Shown here one piece after another: positions 1 to 7,636 of a DNA stretch of 57,843 bases (position 1 is the first letter of the stretch; every line of letters starts with the position of its first letter). Location of the stretch: positions 1 to 57,843 of the forward strand of contig NZ_JADGDZ010000012.1 in assembly GCF_016744625.1 (NCBI RefSeq), read 5' to 3'. The translations under genes were made by a program, and so were the position numbers. The notes beneath the pieces are model-generated. The model ran no database searches, was not told the DNA's origin, and worked only from the letters and a program-made list of their open reading frames with translations. The DNA is from Winogradskyella sp. (GTDB lineage Bacteria > Bacteroidota > Bacteroidia > Flavobacteriales > Flavobacteriaceae).

Positions 1-590
1 GCATCCTCTGTACTATTATTTTTTAAAGCTACAGCTCCAGCTGTGGTCGGCATACCCGAAGCGTTAACATTATCCTTTAATAGGATAGGCATTCCATAAA
101 TAGGATGCTTTGATTGCTTATCTAAAAATTCAAGATCTTTAAGCTTGGCTTCTTTAATAACATTAGGATTAATAGCAATTACTGAATTTAATGACAATGA
201 ATTTTCTCGATCATACTTTCTAATTCGATATAAGTAGAATTTAGTTAACTCTTCATATGTGAATTTATTTGCTGTCTTACGAATTTGAAGCTCTGTAATA
301 TCTCGTTCTAATATAAAAGGCTTTAATCGATTATAATCTGCTTCTGTAAAGTCTTCCATCTGCGGATTAATAGCTTCCCAAATTTCAGCTTTCGTTAAAT
401 TTTCGGAATCTAAAACTTTAAATTCTCTAAAATCTTTAGTAGATATAGCACCTAAATCGGAAGATTCATCTGTAGTTGTTGAATCAACTTCTGTTTCAGA
501 TGTTTCAACAGGTGAGCCAAAATCTGAAGATTTAGAATCTTTACATGAAAAAATAATACCGAAAACTAAAAGGAATAGGAAATTACGCAT
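1..590 (-). CDS. Amidase-signature family lipoprotein, 3' end cut off by the window edge
   Basis: The window holds the first 196 codons. Residues 1-16 are a short lipoprotein signal ending in IIFSC, so the mature protein probably starts at Cys16 and is anchored in an envelope membrane. An acidic, Ser/Thr-rich linker (about 20-50) follows. From about residue 160 the amidase signature fold begins: the segment YGMPILLKDN contains the Lys (about K172) that is the first member of the Ser-Ser-Lys triad in this family; the two serines would lie beyond the edge. Family members hydrolyse amides, but the substrate cannot be told. It lies 36 bases downstream of the unknown gene that ends at 627, on the same strand, and may share the ftsY transcript. 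The family call is firm, the role is not. Confidence 0.85.
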   Translation of the reverse strand, partial: MRNFLFLLVFGIIFSCKDSKSSDFGSPVETSETEVDSTTTDESSDLGAISTKDFREFKVLDSENLTKAEIWEAINPQMEDFTEADYNRLKPFILERDITELQIRKTANKFTYEELTKFYLYRIRKYDRENSLSLNSVIAINPNVIKEAKLKDLEFLDKQSKHPIYGMPILLKDNVNASGMPTTAGAVALKNNSTED

Positions 591-626
591 GCTAAGTATT
601 TTTTATAAAAATACGAAACGAATTGT

Positions 627-1262
627 TTAATCTAAACTTCTAAAAACTGAATCATCGTAATCCTTATTATCCTCTAAGAATGAAGTTTTCATTTTTTTAG
701 CTTCATTAAAACTTCCTTGCTTATCAAATAAATAGGCTAAAACATATTTAAGGTTTGGGTCTCGAAGCTTATAATGAAATTCTTCACTGTTTATTTGCTT
801 TTGCGCAAATGTAATATTTGACTCTATGGTATTTAAGTTATATAAAAAGTCTAATACTTTGGTAAGATTTTTATCTATATAGTTACTGAGGCTTTTTCTA
901 AAAAATCTTTCGTTCCAAAGTGATATTTGGTTTTCATCATCAAAGTAACTTTTAGACTCAAACAAATGAGCTTTATAGGAATAATGTCTTAATGATTTAT
1001 TCTCAGTCAGAAAAGGAATAAACTTAAAATTAGTTCCAAACCAAAAACTACCAGTTATACCTCTATACGTAAACTGAAGGATTTGCTTAATACCAAACTC
1101 ATTAAACTGGCTCTGCCAAATGTATTTTTTCGATTGATTATCTAAACCAAAATCTTGTAGTTTTGAAGTAATTACCTCGTTAAGAATAACTTCTATTCTT
1201 TGTGCGTTAGGCACATTTAAATTGGATGTATGTTCAATGTTTAGAAGCGAATATAAATTCAA
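627..1262 (-). CDS. Conserved-looking hypothetical protein, 211 aa
   Basis: I do not recognise this protein. It has no signal peptide and no clear membrane segment. It is rich in aromatic and charged residues, with a C-terminal part (about 130-200) that looks helical and contains a tract resembling one TPR-like hairpin (LAYLFDKQGSFNEAKKMK). The gene starts 10 bases downstream of the ftsY stop on the same strand, so it is very likely co-transcribed with ftsY and the amidase-family lipoprotein that follows. That neighbourhood does not fix a function. Most likely a soluble cytoplasmic protein. Confidence 0.7.
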   Translation of the reverse strand: MNLYSLLNIEHTSNLNVPNAQRIEVILNEVITSKLQDFGLDNQSKKYIWQSQFNEFGIKQILQFTYRGITGSFWFGTNFKFIPFLTENKSLRHYSYKAHLFESKSYFDDENQISLWNERFFRKSLSNYIDKNLTKVLDFLYNLNTIESNITFAQKQINSEEFHYKLRDPNLKYVLAYLFDKQGSFNEAKKMKTSFLEDNKDYDDSVFRSLD

Positions 1263-1272
1263 CGTAAAGAGT

Positions 1273-2247
1273 TTACTTAAAGAATGAATCTACAAACTCA
1301 TATTTATTAAAGACTTGTAAATCCTCAATACCTTCTCCTACTCCAATATATTTTACTGGTATTTGAAACTGGTCACTAATACCAATCACAACTCCTCCTT
1401 TTGCTGTTCCATCTAATTTAGTTACAGCCAAAGAAGTAACTTCTGTTGCTGCTGTAAACTGTTTTGCTTGTTCAAATGCGTTTTGACCTGTAGAACCATC
1501 TAACACTAATAATACATCGTGTGGTGAATTGTCAACCACTTTTTGCATCACGCGTTTTACTTTTGTCAACTCGTTCATTAAGTTCACCTTATTATGTAAG
1601 CGACCTGCAGTATCTATTATAATAACATCTGCATCTTGATTAACTCCAGATTCTAAAGCATCAAACGCCACAGAAGCAGGATCAGATCCCATTTCTTGAT
1701 GGATCATAGGAACATCTACACGATCTGCCCAAACTTGTAATTGGTCAATCGCAGCCGCTCTAAAGGTATCTGCAGCACCAAGAACCACTTTTAAACCTTG
1801 CTTCTTAAATTGATAAGCTAATTTACCAATAGTAGTAGTTTTACCAACTCCATTTACACCAACAACCATAAGCACATAAGGTGTTTTGCCTCCATCAGCT
1901 CGTTTTGGCAATACTGGAATAGTGTATTCTGTATCTTCACCAGATTTAGTTTCAGATAATAATGCTGCAATTTCTTCTCTTAGAATTTTATTAAGCTCAG
2001 AAGTACCAAGATATTTATCTTTAGATACTCGTTCCTCTATACGTTCAATAACTTTTAGTGTTGTGTTTACACCAACATCGCTAGTAACTAAAATTTCTTC
2101 AAGATTATCTAAAACATCATCATCAACTTTAGATTTTCCTGCAACCGCTTTATTTAATTTATTGAAAAAAGAAGATTTAGATTTCTCTAAACCTTTATCT
2201 AGTGTTTCTTTCTTTTCAGAAGTGAATATTTTTTTAAAAAAACTCAT
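1273..2247 (-). CDS. ftsY: Signal recognition particle receptor FtsY
   Basis: FtsY is the membrane-associated SRP receptor GTPase that docks ribosome-SRP complexes for co-translational insertion of membrane proteins. Residues 1-40 are a short Lys-rich region in place of the long acidic A domain of enterobacteria; a helical N domain spans about 40-110; the G domain follows with P-loop GVNGVGKTT (about 130-138), DTFRAAA, DTAGR and TKLDGTAKGG. At 324 aa it has the usual length of short-form FtsY. It is the first gene of a probable three-gene unit with the unknown protein and the amidase. The upstream gap to DUF4295 contains the terminator of the ribosomal genes. Start Met is followed by SFFKKIF, typical of the family. 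Confidence 0.97.
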   Translation of the reverse strand: MSFFKKIFTSEKKETLDKGLEKSKSSFFNKLNKAVAGKSKVDDDVLDNLEEILVTSDVGVNTTLKVIERIEERVSKDKYLGTSELNKILREEIAALLSETKSGEDTEYTIPVLPKRADGGKTPYVLMVVGVNGVGKTTTIGKLAYQFKKQGLKVVLGAADTFRAAAIDQLQVWADRVDVPMIHQEMGSDPASVAFDALESGVNQDADVIIIDTAGRLHNKVNLMNELTKVKRVMQKVVDNSPHDVLLVLDGSTGQNAFEQAKQFTAATEVTSLAVTKLDGTAKGGVVIGISDQFQIPVKYIGVGEGIEDLQVFNKYEFVDSFFK

Positions 2248-2332
2248 GTAATTAATATTTACTTAGCTAATTGCAACAATCTTGCCTTAACTGATATACT
2301 GTTAAGATGTCAGATGTTTTCAAATATAGCCA

Positions 2333-2362
2333 TAAAAAAACTGCTTTCAAATGAAAGCAGTT
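2333..2362 (-). terminator. Rho-independent terminator of the rpmB-rpmG-DUF4295 unit
   Basis: Read on the minus strand, arms AACTGCTTTC and GAAAGCAGTT flank a 4-base loop and run directly into seven T. It lies 26 bases beyond the DUF4295 stop codon and before ftsY, so it separates the ribosomal genes from ftsY. Confidence 0.85.
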
Positions 2363-2387
2363 CAGTAAATCTATATGCAAATAAAGA

Positions 2388-2540
2388 TTATTTTTTGTTT
2401 AAAAAGTCATTGACAAATTCTGGTGCCATTACTGATTCTACGAACATGTAAGCTCCAGTTTTTGGTGATTTCACCATTTTTATCGCTTTTGTCAAACGCT
2501 TTGATCCTGTCTGTAAAGATGCTACTGATTTCTTTGCCAT
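2388..2540 (-). CDS. DUF4295 family small ribosome-associated protein, 50 aa
   Basis: A 50-codon gene, very basic (MAKKSVASLQTGSKRLTKAI at the start), 6 bases after rpmG on the same strand. The DUF4295 family occurs in Bacteroidota next to rpmB and rpmG. From memory, a Bacteroidota-specific large-subunit protein (bL38) has been described from a Flavobacterium ribosome and I think it is this family, but I cannot verify that here. Size, charge, conserved context and a shared promoter and terminator with bL28 and bL33 all support a ribosomal role. The start ATG is the only in-frame one consistent with the family's MAKK opening. Confidence 0.88.
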   Translation of the reverse strand: MAKKSVASLQTGSKRLTKAIKMVKSPKTGAYMFVESVMAPEFVNDFLNKK

Positions 2541-2546
2541 GTTTTC

Positions 2547-2729
2547 TTATTTTATCTCTTTATGAACTGTCATACGCTTAAGGATAGGATTAAATTTCTT
2601 AATCTCCATACGATCTGGCGTATTCTTTTTATTCTTCGTTGTAATATATCTAGAAGTTCCTGGTTGACCAGAAGCTTTGTGCTCTGTACATTCTAAGATT
2701 ACTTGTATTCTATTTCCTCTTTTTGCCAT
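2547..2729 (-). CDS. rpmG: 50S ribosomal protein L33 (bL33)
   Basis: A 60-aa basic protein of the large subunit with the family opening [18 protein letters not shown] and the conserved [13 protein letters not shown] and [10 protein letters not shown] segments. Only one Cys remains, so this is the zinc-independent (C-minus) form. It sits 25 bases after rpmB and 6 bases before DUF4295 in a three-gene ribosomal operon, the standard Bacteroidota arrangement. Confidence 0.97.
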   Translation of the reverse strand: MAKRGNRIQVILECTEHKASGQPGTSRYITTKNKKNTPDRMEIKKFNPILKRMTVHKEIK

Positions 2730-2754
2730 TATAAATTGACTTTAGCGTATGCTA

Positions 2755-2991
2755 TTATTTGTAAAATCCTTTTTCTCTAGCTTCTTTTAACATTGCACTG
2801 ATACCAATTTTATTGATAGTCTTTAATGCAGATGTAGAAACTTTTAATGTTACCCACTTATCTTCTTCAGGAATATAAAAACGCTTCTTAATCAAGTTTG
2901 CATCAAACTTGCGTTTCGTTTTATTCATAGCGTGTGAAACATTGTTTCCAACCATCGCTTTTTTCCCAGTAAGTTCACAAACTCTTGACAT
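2755..2991 (-). CDS. rpmB: 50S ribosomal protein L28 (bL28)
   Basis: A 78-aa large-subunit protein with the family opening MSRVCELTGKK, then VSHAMNKTKRKFDANL and the C-terminal STSALKTINKIG segment. It is the first gene of rpmB-rpmG-DUF4295. Its leader of about 70 bases follows a consensus Bacteroidota promoter (3066-3096), so the operon is transcribed separately from cinA upstream. Confidence 0.97.
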   Translation of the reverse strand: MSRVCELTGKKAMVGNNVSHAMNKTKRKFDANLIKKRFYIPEEDKWVTLKVSTSALKTINKIGISAMLKEAREKGFYK

Positions 2992-3065
2992 TGTATTCTT
3001 TCTTTAGGTCTATTAATTCTTTCTGTTTATTACAAATCCAAACATGGATATTTTAAAACAGGATG

Positions 3066-3096
3066 CAAATTTAAGAAAACTTTACGTTTCAACAAA
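3066..3096 (-). promoter_or_regulatory. Consensus Bacteroidota housekeeping promoter for rpmB-rpmG-DUF4295
   Basis: On the minus strand: TTTG (3096-3093), exactly 19 bases, then TAAATTTG (3073-3066). This is a full match to the TTTG-N19-TAnnTTTG promoter of the Bacteroidota primary sigma factor. The predicted start of transcription lies a few bases further on, about 70 bases before the rpmB start. Confidence 0.75.
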
Positions 3097-3105
3097 CATA
3101 AAACT

Positions 3106-4365
3106 CTACTTTTTTTCATGATTAATTGCAATTTCTTTTTGAAGCATTTCAAAGGCTTTATTTGTAGCCTTCATAATTACTTTTTCGCGATGGTTACCAA
3201 AATTAAAAACATCAGAATACACCTCATCTTTTGTTGCTATAGCTATCCAAACTGTACCTACTTCCGCATCTGAATCTCCTTTTGATGGTCCTGCATTACC
3301 AGTAGTACTTATTCCATAATCCGAATTAAATAAAACACATACATTTTTTGCCATCACTTCAGCGACTTCTTTACTTACAACAGAATATGATGTAATATCA
3401 CTTTCAGAAACCTCTAAAACATTTACTTTAGATTCTGTAGCATAACTTACTATACTGCCTTTAAAATATTTTGATGCTCCTGCATTTGCTGTAAATGCTT
3501 GAGCTATTCTGCCACCTGTACAACTTTCTGCAATTGATACAGTTTTTCCTATTTCTGTAAGTTTAGCTCCAATTACAGCCTCCAAAGATTTGTCCTCTTC
3601 AAAACCAATAAAGACATCTTCAATTTGCGGTAATAATAAATTAACTTGGTTTTGTATTTCTGCATTTACCTTTTCCTTATCTATATGCTTAGCTGATAAA
3701 CGTAAACGTACACTGCCTAGATTTGGCAGATATGCTAATTTTATAAAATCAGGTAAATTGTCTTCCCATGTCTCAATACGATCGGCTAACGCACTTTCAC
3801 CTAAACCATAGGTTAAAAGTGTTCTATGTTTTATATATGGAAACTTAAATTGGTCTCTTAAAGCAGGAATTACAGTATCAGTGATTAGTGCTTTCATTTC
3901 AAAAGGAACTCCAGGAAGCGACACAAATACTTTTCCTTTTTTTTCTAACCACATTCCAGGAGCTGTACCAAACCTATTCATCAATACTTTAGCCTTAGAA
4001 GGCACTAAAGCTTGTTGATTATTAAGATCTGAAAATGGTTGCTTAATGTATTTAGTAAACAAATCCTTAACATGTGCTAAGACGTCTTCGTTCTCAACCA
4101 AAGTATCGTTAAAGTATTCGCAAATAGTCTGTTTGGTAATATCATCTTTGGTAGGTCCTAATCCACCAGTAACAATAATAATATCTGCATTTTCTTCAGC
4201 TTCTTTTAAAGCTTTTAGAATATGCTCTTTATCATCTTGGATTGATGTAATTTGATAAATGGAAACACCAACCTTATTGAGTTCCTTTCCTAAGAATGCT
4301 GAATTTGTATCGACAACCTGACCAATGAGAATCTCATCGCCAATAGTAATAATCTCTGCTTGCAT
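3106..4365 (-). CDS. cinA: CinA family nicotinamide-nucleotide amidohydrolase / competence-damage protein
   Basis: Two-domain protein of 419 aa, the full length of the family. The N-terminal MoCF-like domain (about 1-170) opens MQAEIITIGDEIL and carries GGLGPTKDD; in studied members it has ADP-ribose or NMN pyrophosphatase-type activity. The C-terminal CinA/PncC domain (about 260-415) with ESCTGG deamidates NMN in pyridine nucleotide salvage. It is the last gene of the exonuclease, fumarylacetoacetate hydrolase-like, HPt, cinA run, 13 bases after the HPt gene. The family name is certain; whether this copy does NMN recycling, or both activities, is inference from the family. Confidence 0.93.
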   Translation of the reverse strand: MQAEIITIGDEILIGQVVDTNSAFLGKELNKVGVSIYQITSIQDDKEHILKALKEAEENADIIIVTGGLGPTKDDITKQTICEYFNDTLVENEDVLAHVKDLFTKYIKQPFSDLNNQQALVPSKAKVLMNRFGTAPGMWLEKKGKVFVSLPGVPFEMKALITDTVIPALRDQFKFPYIKHRTLLTYGLGESALADRIETWEDNLPDFIKLAYLPNLGSVRLRLSAKHIDKEKVNAEIQNQVNLLLPQIEDVFIGFEEDKSLEAVIGAKLTEIGKTVSIAESCTGGRIAQAFTANAGASKYFKGSIVSYATESKVNVLEVSESDITSYSVVSKEVAEVMAKNVCVLFNSDYGISTTGNAGPSKGDSDAEVGTVWIAIATKDEVYSDVFNFGNHREKVIMKATNKAFEMLQKEIAINHEKK

Positions 4366-4378
4366 TTTATAAACTCAT

Positions 4379-4720
4379 TTAAAGTCCGAAGTCAGCTTTA
4401 ATTTCGTTTGTAGCGTTTTCTACAGCGTTGAGTACAATTTGAAGTTGTGCGTCTACATTCTTTCCAGATTCTTCATATTTTCCCCAATCTTGAACTACGA
4501 TTAACTTATCTAAAACACCGAGTTCAAATAAATCTATGGTAGGTTTCATTTTGTGTGCTGCTTGATAGGTTTCGTAAAAATCCTCTTCTGGTACAGCTTT
4601 CCTTAAACGTTCTGCATCTTCTGGTACTTCTTCTATAAAAGCTGCTGCTAGTGCTGCAACGAAATCTTCATCGTTATCAGCCATGTCGCGTACGCGATCT
4701 AATTTATAATGTTGTGGCAT
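4379..4720 (-). CDS. HPt domain histidine phosphotransfer protein
   Basis: A 113-aa single-domain helical protein. The segment YQAAHKMKPTIDLF places the phospho-accepting His at residue 56, matching the AHxLK-type HPt signature with the usual downstream Leu/Gly-containing turn (ELGVLDK). It should relay phosphate between a hybrid histidine kinase and a response regulator, but neither partner is in this window. It abuts the fumarylacetoacetate hydrolase-like gene (starts at 4720, which ends at 4721) and is followed 13 bases later by cinA, so it is embedded in a metabolic/repair operon with no obvious signalling link. Confidence 0.85.
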   Translation of the reverse strand: MPQHYKLDRVRDMADNDEDFVAALAAAFIEEVPEDAERLRKAVPEEDFYETYQAAHKMKPTIDLFELGVLDKLIVVQDWGKYEESGKNVDAQLQIVLNAVENATNEIKADFGL

Positions 4721-5332
4721 TTATTTAATTTTAATAGAAAACAATTCTTCGTTTTCAATATATCCTATTAATCGATCTTCTGCAAAAACCTTACCAACTC
4801 CAGCAGGTGTGCCTGTAAATATAATATCTCCAATTTTTAAAGTGAAATATTTTGAGACATATTCGATAAGTTCATCAATTTTCCAAAGCATTAATTCTGT
4901 ATTACCAGACTGAACAACTTCATCATTCTTCTTTAAACTGAAGTTAATATCATTTACATTTTTGAAATTGGTTTTTGGCAACCACTTCCCTATTACAGCA
5001 GCACCATCAAAGGCTTTGGCCTTTTCCCAAGGTAATCCTTTCGCTTTTAATTGCGCTTGGAGATCGCGCGCTGTAAAATCAATTCCAAGTCCGATATCGT
5101 CGTAATATTTATGTGCAAATTTTTTATCGATATGTTTCCCAACTTTTTTGATTTTTACCAAAACTTCGACTTCATGATGCACATCATCCGAAAAATCTGG
5201 AATAAAAAACGGCTGTTTCTTCAATAGAATTGCTGTATCTGGCTTTAAAAACACTACAGGATCTGTTGGTTTTTCGTTTTCTAATTCTTTAATATGGTCT
5301 GTGTAATTGCGACCTATGCAGATTAGTTTCAT
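4721..5332 (-). CDS. Fumarylacetoacetate hydrolase (FAH) family protein
   Basis: A 203-aa protein with the short FAH catalytic fold: opening MKLICIGRNYTDHIKE, the PVVFLKP segment, the metal-site HHEVEVLV segment, the GIDFTARDLQ segment and C-terminal GDIIFTGTPAGVG. Family members are metal-dependent C-C hydrolases, decarboxylases or acylpyruvases; the short form resembles the acylpyruvate hydrolase / oxaloacetate decarboxylase group. It lies 9 bases after the exonuclease gene and directly abuts the HPt gene. Exact substrate cannot be read from sequence. Confidence 0.9.
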   Translation of the reverse strand: MKLICIGRNYTDHIKELENEKPTDPVVFLKPDTAILLKKQPFFIPDFSDDVHHEVEVLVKIKKVGKHIDKKFAHKYYDDIGLGIDFTARDLQAQLKAKGLPWEKAKAFDGAAVIGKWLPKTNFKNVNDINFSLKKNDEVVQSGNTELMLWKIDELIEYVSKYFTLKIGDIIFTGTPAGVGKVFAEDRLIGYIENEELFSIKIK

Positions 5333-5341
5333 TGTTAGGTG

Positions 5342-6118
5342 TTAGCTCAATTTATTATTAAACTGTCTCAACTTAATAGCAGTTAACACTTTTTTAGTAT
5401 AAAGCGGAAAATCTGCATTAAGCAACCAACCAAAATATCCTGGTTCTTTATCCATAACATCAACTACACGTTTTCCTTTGTGCTTACCAAAAGAGAAACA
5501 TTCTTCTCCTTCTTTGTTAAAGATTAAGAAACCTGCAAAATCTGCAAACTTTTTGTGTGTACTAAATTCTGCCAAAAACTTGGTATCGTTTTCTAAATCC
5601 TCGTAACGATCTAATTGTGCTTTTAAAACTTCGTAAGTAGCTTTTGTATCTGCTTCTGCACTATGCGCATCGTCTAAGTTCTTATCGCAATAGAATTTAT
5701 AAGCTGCGCTTAATGTACGCTGTTCCATTTTATGAAAAATAGTTTGTACATCTAAGGCTTGACTGTTTTTCATGTCAAAATCAACTCCTGCTCTCAGTAA
5801 TTCTTCTGCTAACAACGGAATATCGAAACGATTAGAGTTAAAGCCACCTAAATCAGAATCCTTTATAAGGTTATAAACTTCTTTAGATAATTCTTTAAAA
5901 GTTGGTTTACCAACAACATCTGCATCTGAAATTCCATGGATTGCAGTCACCTCTACCGGAATTGGCATCTCAGGATTCACCACCCAAGTTTTAGTTTCTT
6001 CCTTACCATCTGGATAAACTTTAAGGATAGATATTTCTACAATTCTGTCTTTAGAAATGTTGATTCCTGTGGTTTCTAAATCGAAAAAACAGATGGGCTT
6101 GTTAAGGTTGAGTTGCAT
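5342..6118 (-). CDS. DnaQ-like 3'-5' exonuclease with C-terminal FGKHKGK domain
   Basis: The first 170 residues are a DEDDh exonuclease: FFDLETTG (Exo I), FNSNRFDIPLLAEEL (Exo II) and HSAEAD (Exo III His and Asp). The C-terminal 60 residues, with FSFGKHKGKRV and a Tyr/Trp pair (GYFGWLL), resemble the small domain found in DUF3820-type proteins. It probably trims DNA or RNA 3' ends; the polymerase III proofreading subunit is possible but the additional domain argues for a repair or RNA role. The reading frame is open 21 bases further upstream to a TTG, but that TTG is part of the promoter element at 6137-6144, so the ATG at 6118 (MQLNLNKP) is the start. First gene of the run ending with cinA. 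Confidence 0.9.
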   Translation of the reverse strand: MQLNLNKPICFFDLETTGINISKDRIVEISILKVYPDGKEETKTWVVNPEMPIPVEVTAIHGISDADVVGKPTFKELSKEVYNLIKDSDLGGFNSNRFDIPLLAEELLRAGVDFDMKNSQALDVQTIFHKMEQRTLSAAYKFYCDKNLDDAHSAEADTKATYEVLKAQLDRYEDLENDTKFLAEFSTHKKFADFAGFLIFNKEGEECFSFGKHKGKRVVDVMDKEPGYFGWLLNADFPLYTKKVLTAIKLRQFNNKLS

Positions 6119-6136
6119 TATTTTTATTTTGTTACT

Positions 6137-6144
6137 CAAAGATA
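6137..6144 (-). promoter_or_regulatory. -7 promoter element of the exonuclease-cinA run
   Basis: On the minus strand TATCTTTG, an exact TAnnTTTG match, 18 bases upstream of the ATG at 6118. No TTTG is visible at -33. Its position decides the start codon of the exonuclease gene. Confidence 0.6.
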
Positions 6145-6317
6145 AATAGAATAAGTAGAATAGCCTTGTAAGTAGTAAAAAAGCTAAACGGACTTTGTGA
6201 AATTATAATACTGAAACAGATTCAATTCTAATTCGTCGTTAATTAATAAGAAAAAAAATGCAATAGATTTAAAAACTCACGTCTTTATAATTGAGAGCTG
6301 TAAAGAAGCACTTTTAA

Positions 6318-6848
6318 ATGAATCAATCAGAAAACAGTAAAAAACTAAACACATTTTTTAATGAGGAGTATACTTCTCTTAAATCTTATGTAAAGTCAAA
6401 TCTTAAGGCTAGTGTCAATAAAGATGCTGAGGACATTATTCAAGATGTGGCGCTAAAACTTTTTACTAGTGCTGACAGATATTCACCAATCAATAATGTA
6501 GCTGGATTTGTTTATCATGCTATTAAAAACAAGATTATCGATGTTATGAGGGCTTCTAAAAAAAACAAGGTCGATTATGAATCACAAAATGAAGCCAAAT
6601 TAATTGAATTTGTCAACTTAATTTATGAAGTACCATCAGATTTATATCCTGAACAAATGAAACATCAATTAAAAGTAGCAATAATTAACCTTAAGCCCAA
6701 TTATAGAGATATTATAATAGCCATAGACTTTGAAGGCTATACTTATAAAGAGGTAGAACAAGAAACAGGCATTCCAATTGGCACATTAATGTCTAGAAGA
6801 CATAGAGCTATTTCACTCTTATACAAAAACTTAAAATCAAAACAATAA
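6318..6848 (+). CDS. ECF-type RNA polymerase sigma factor
   Basis: A 176-aa sigma-70 family protein with only regions 2 and 4. Region 2 holds DAEDIIQDVALKLF and the promoter-melting stretch GFVYHAIKNKIIDVMR; region 4 is the helix-turn-helix about residues 120-172 (YKEVEQETGIPIGTLMSRRHRA). It is followed 20 bases later by a small membrane protein and then by a short soluble protein, forming a three-gene unit closed by a terminator. The membrane protein is a candidate regulator, but it does not look like a zinc-binding anti-sigma factor. Upstream, TGCAAT (6259-6264) and CGTC (6280-6283), 15 bases apart, could be a weak autoregulatory promoter. Confidence 0.92.
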   Translation: MNQSENSKKLNTFFNEEYTSLKSYVKSNLKASVNKDAEDIIQDVALKLFTSADRYSPINNVAGFVYHAIKNKIIDVMRASKKNKVDYESQNEAKLIEFVNLIYEVPSDLYPEQMKHQLKVAIINLKPNYRDIIIAIDFEGYTYKEVEQETGIPIGTLMSRRHRAISLLYKNLKSKQ

Positions 6849-6868
6849 ATACTTAAAACATAAAGAAT

Positions 6869-7267
6869 ATGTCAAATTACTTTAAACACAAAATGAGAGG
6901 CAAATCTCCTGGAGAAATTGCAGGGATGATAATATTTGGTATCATATTTATAACAGGATTAGCCATTTTGTTTGGCTTTGTTATTATGTGGTTATGGAAT
7001 TGGTTAATGCCAATGATATTTGGCCTCACCACACTTACATACTGGGAAGCAGTAGGCATTTTTATATTGTTTAAAATCCTATTAGGTGGTTGTGGTGGCT
7101 TTGGAAGTAAAGACAAAAAACACTCTAAAAAGCCTAATTGCAAACACGAGTCTAAAGGAGAATTCTCTAAATGGAAGCATTATGATGACTTCTGGAAACA
7201 AGAAGGCAACAAAGCATACGAAGCTTATGTAGACCGTATAATCAATAATAATGAATCTAATGATTAG
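6869..7267 (+). CDS. Small membrane protein of the sigma-factor module, 132 aa
   Basis: Not a named family that I recognise. Residues 1-15 are basic; two hydrophobic segments follow (about 16-45 and 55-76), with a Gly/Cys turn (GGCGGFG) after the second. The C-terminal 60 residues are soluble and very rich in Lys, His and Asp/Glu. The gene lies 20 bases after the sigma gene and overlaps the next gene by 8 bases (if that starts at 7260), so all three are translated as a unit. A role as membrane regulator of the sigma factor is an inference from position only. Confidence 0.75.
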   Translation: MSNYFKHKMRGKSPGEIAGMIIFGIIFITGLAILFGFVIMWLWNWLMPMIFGLTTLTYWEAVGIFILFKILLGGCGGFGSKDKKHSKKPNCKHESKGEFSKWKHYDDFWKQEGNKAYEAYVDRIINNNESND

Positions 7268-7511
7268 TCCATTTTATAAAAGCCCTACAAACGTTTTAAA
7301 AGTTCACATATTTAAAACAAATATTGAATCTAATCTAGATGTAGATATGATACAGTTGCTATTTAGTTCAAATCGAAGTATTATCAAATGGTCTGTCGAT
7401 TTAGAAGATATTGACAGAGTATTAAGAATAGAATCTAATAAAACTTTAAGTGATAACGATATTATTAGCCAGCTTAAACTTATTGGATTTTCTTGTGAAG
7501 AATTAGAATAG
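7260..7511 (+). CDS. Short protein with heavy-metal-associated-like fold lacking the CxxC motif, 83 aa
   Basis: The secondary-structure pattern reads beta-alpha-beta-beta-alpha-beta (VLKVHIFKTNI, helix, IIKWSVDLEDI, RVLRIESN, helix ending IGFSCEELE), the ferredoxin-like layout of HMA domains, but there is no metal-binding CxxC; the only Cys is near the C terminus. Two in-frame ATGs exist at 7251 and 7260; I prefer 7260 because it gives a short 8-base overlap with the preceding gene, but this is not proven. Third gene of the sigma-factor module, ahead of a terminator. The fold assignment is from pattern reading and is uncertain. Confidence 0.7.
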   Translation: MISPFYKSPTNVLKVHIFKTNIESNLDVDMIQLLFSSNRSIIKWSVDLEDIDRVLRIESNKTLSDNDIISQLKLIGFSCEELE

Positions 7512-7546
7512 AAAATTATTTAAATAATAGATTAATAGCATATATA

Positions 7547-7580
7547 CAAAAAGCACAGTCCTATAACTGTGCTTTTTGTT
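7547..7580 (+). terminator. Rho-independent terminator after the sigma-factor module
   Basis: Arms AAAAAGCACAGT and ACTGTGCTTTTT around a short loop, followed by further T. The run of A on the other side lets it also stop transcripts of the convergent E2 gene. Confidence 0.85.
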
Positions 7581-7613
7581 TGTTATTATTAAGATTAGCT
7601 TCGCTGAATCTTC

Positions 7614-7636
7614 GATTTCCTGTCTTCGTAGGAATT
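7614..7636. repeat. Imperfect ATTCCTGC-type interspersed palindrome
   Basis: GATTTCCTG and TAGGAATT arms around CTTCG. Same family as the copies at 18787, 19919 and 20022. It touches the stop codon of the E2 gene. Confidence 0.5.
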
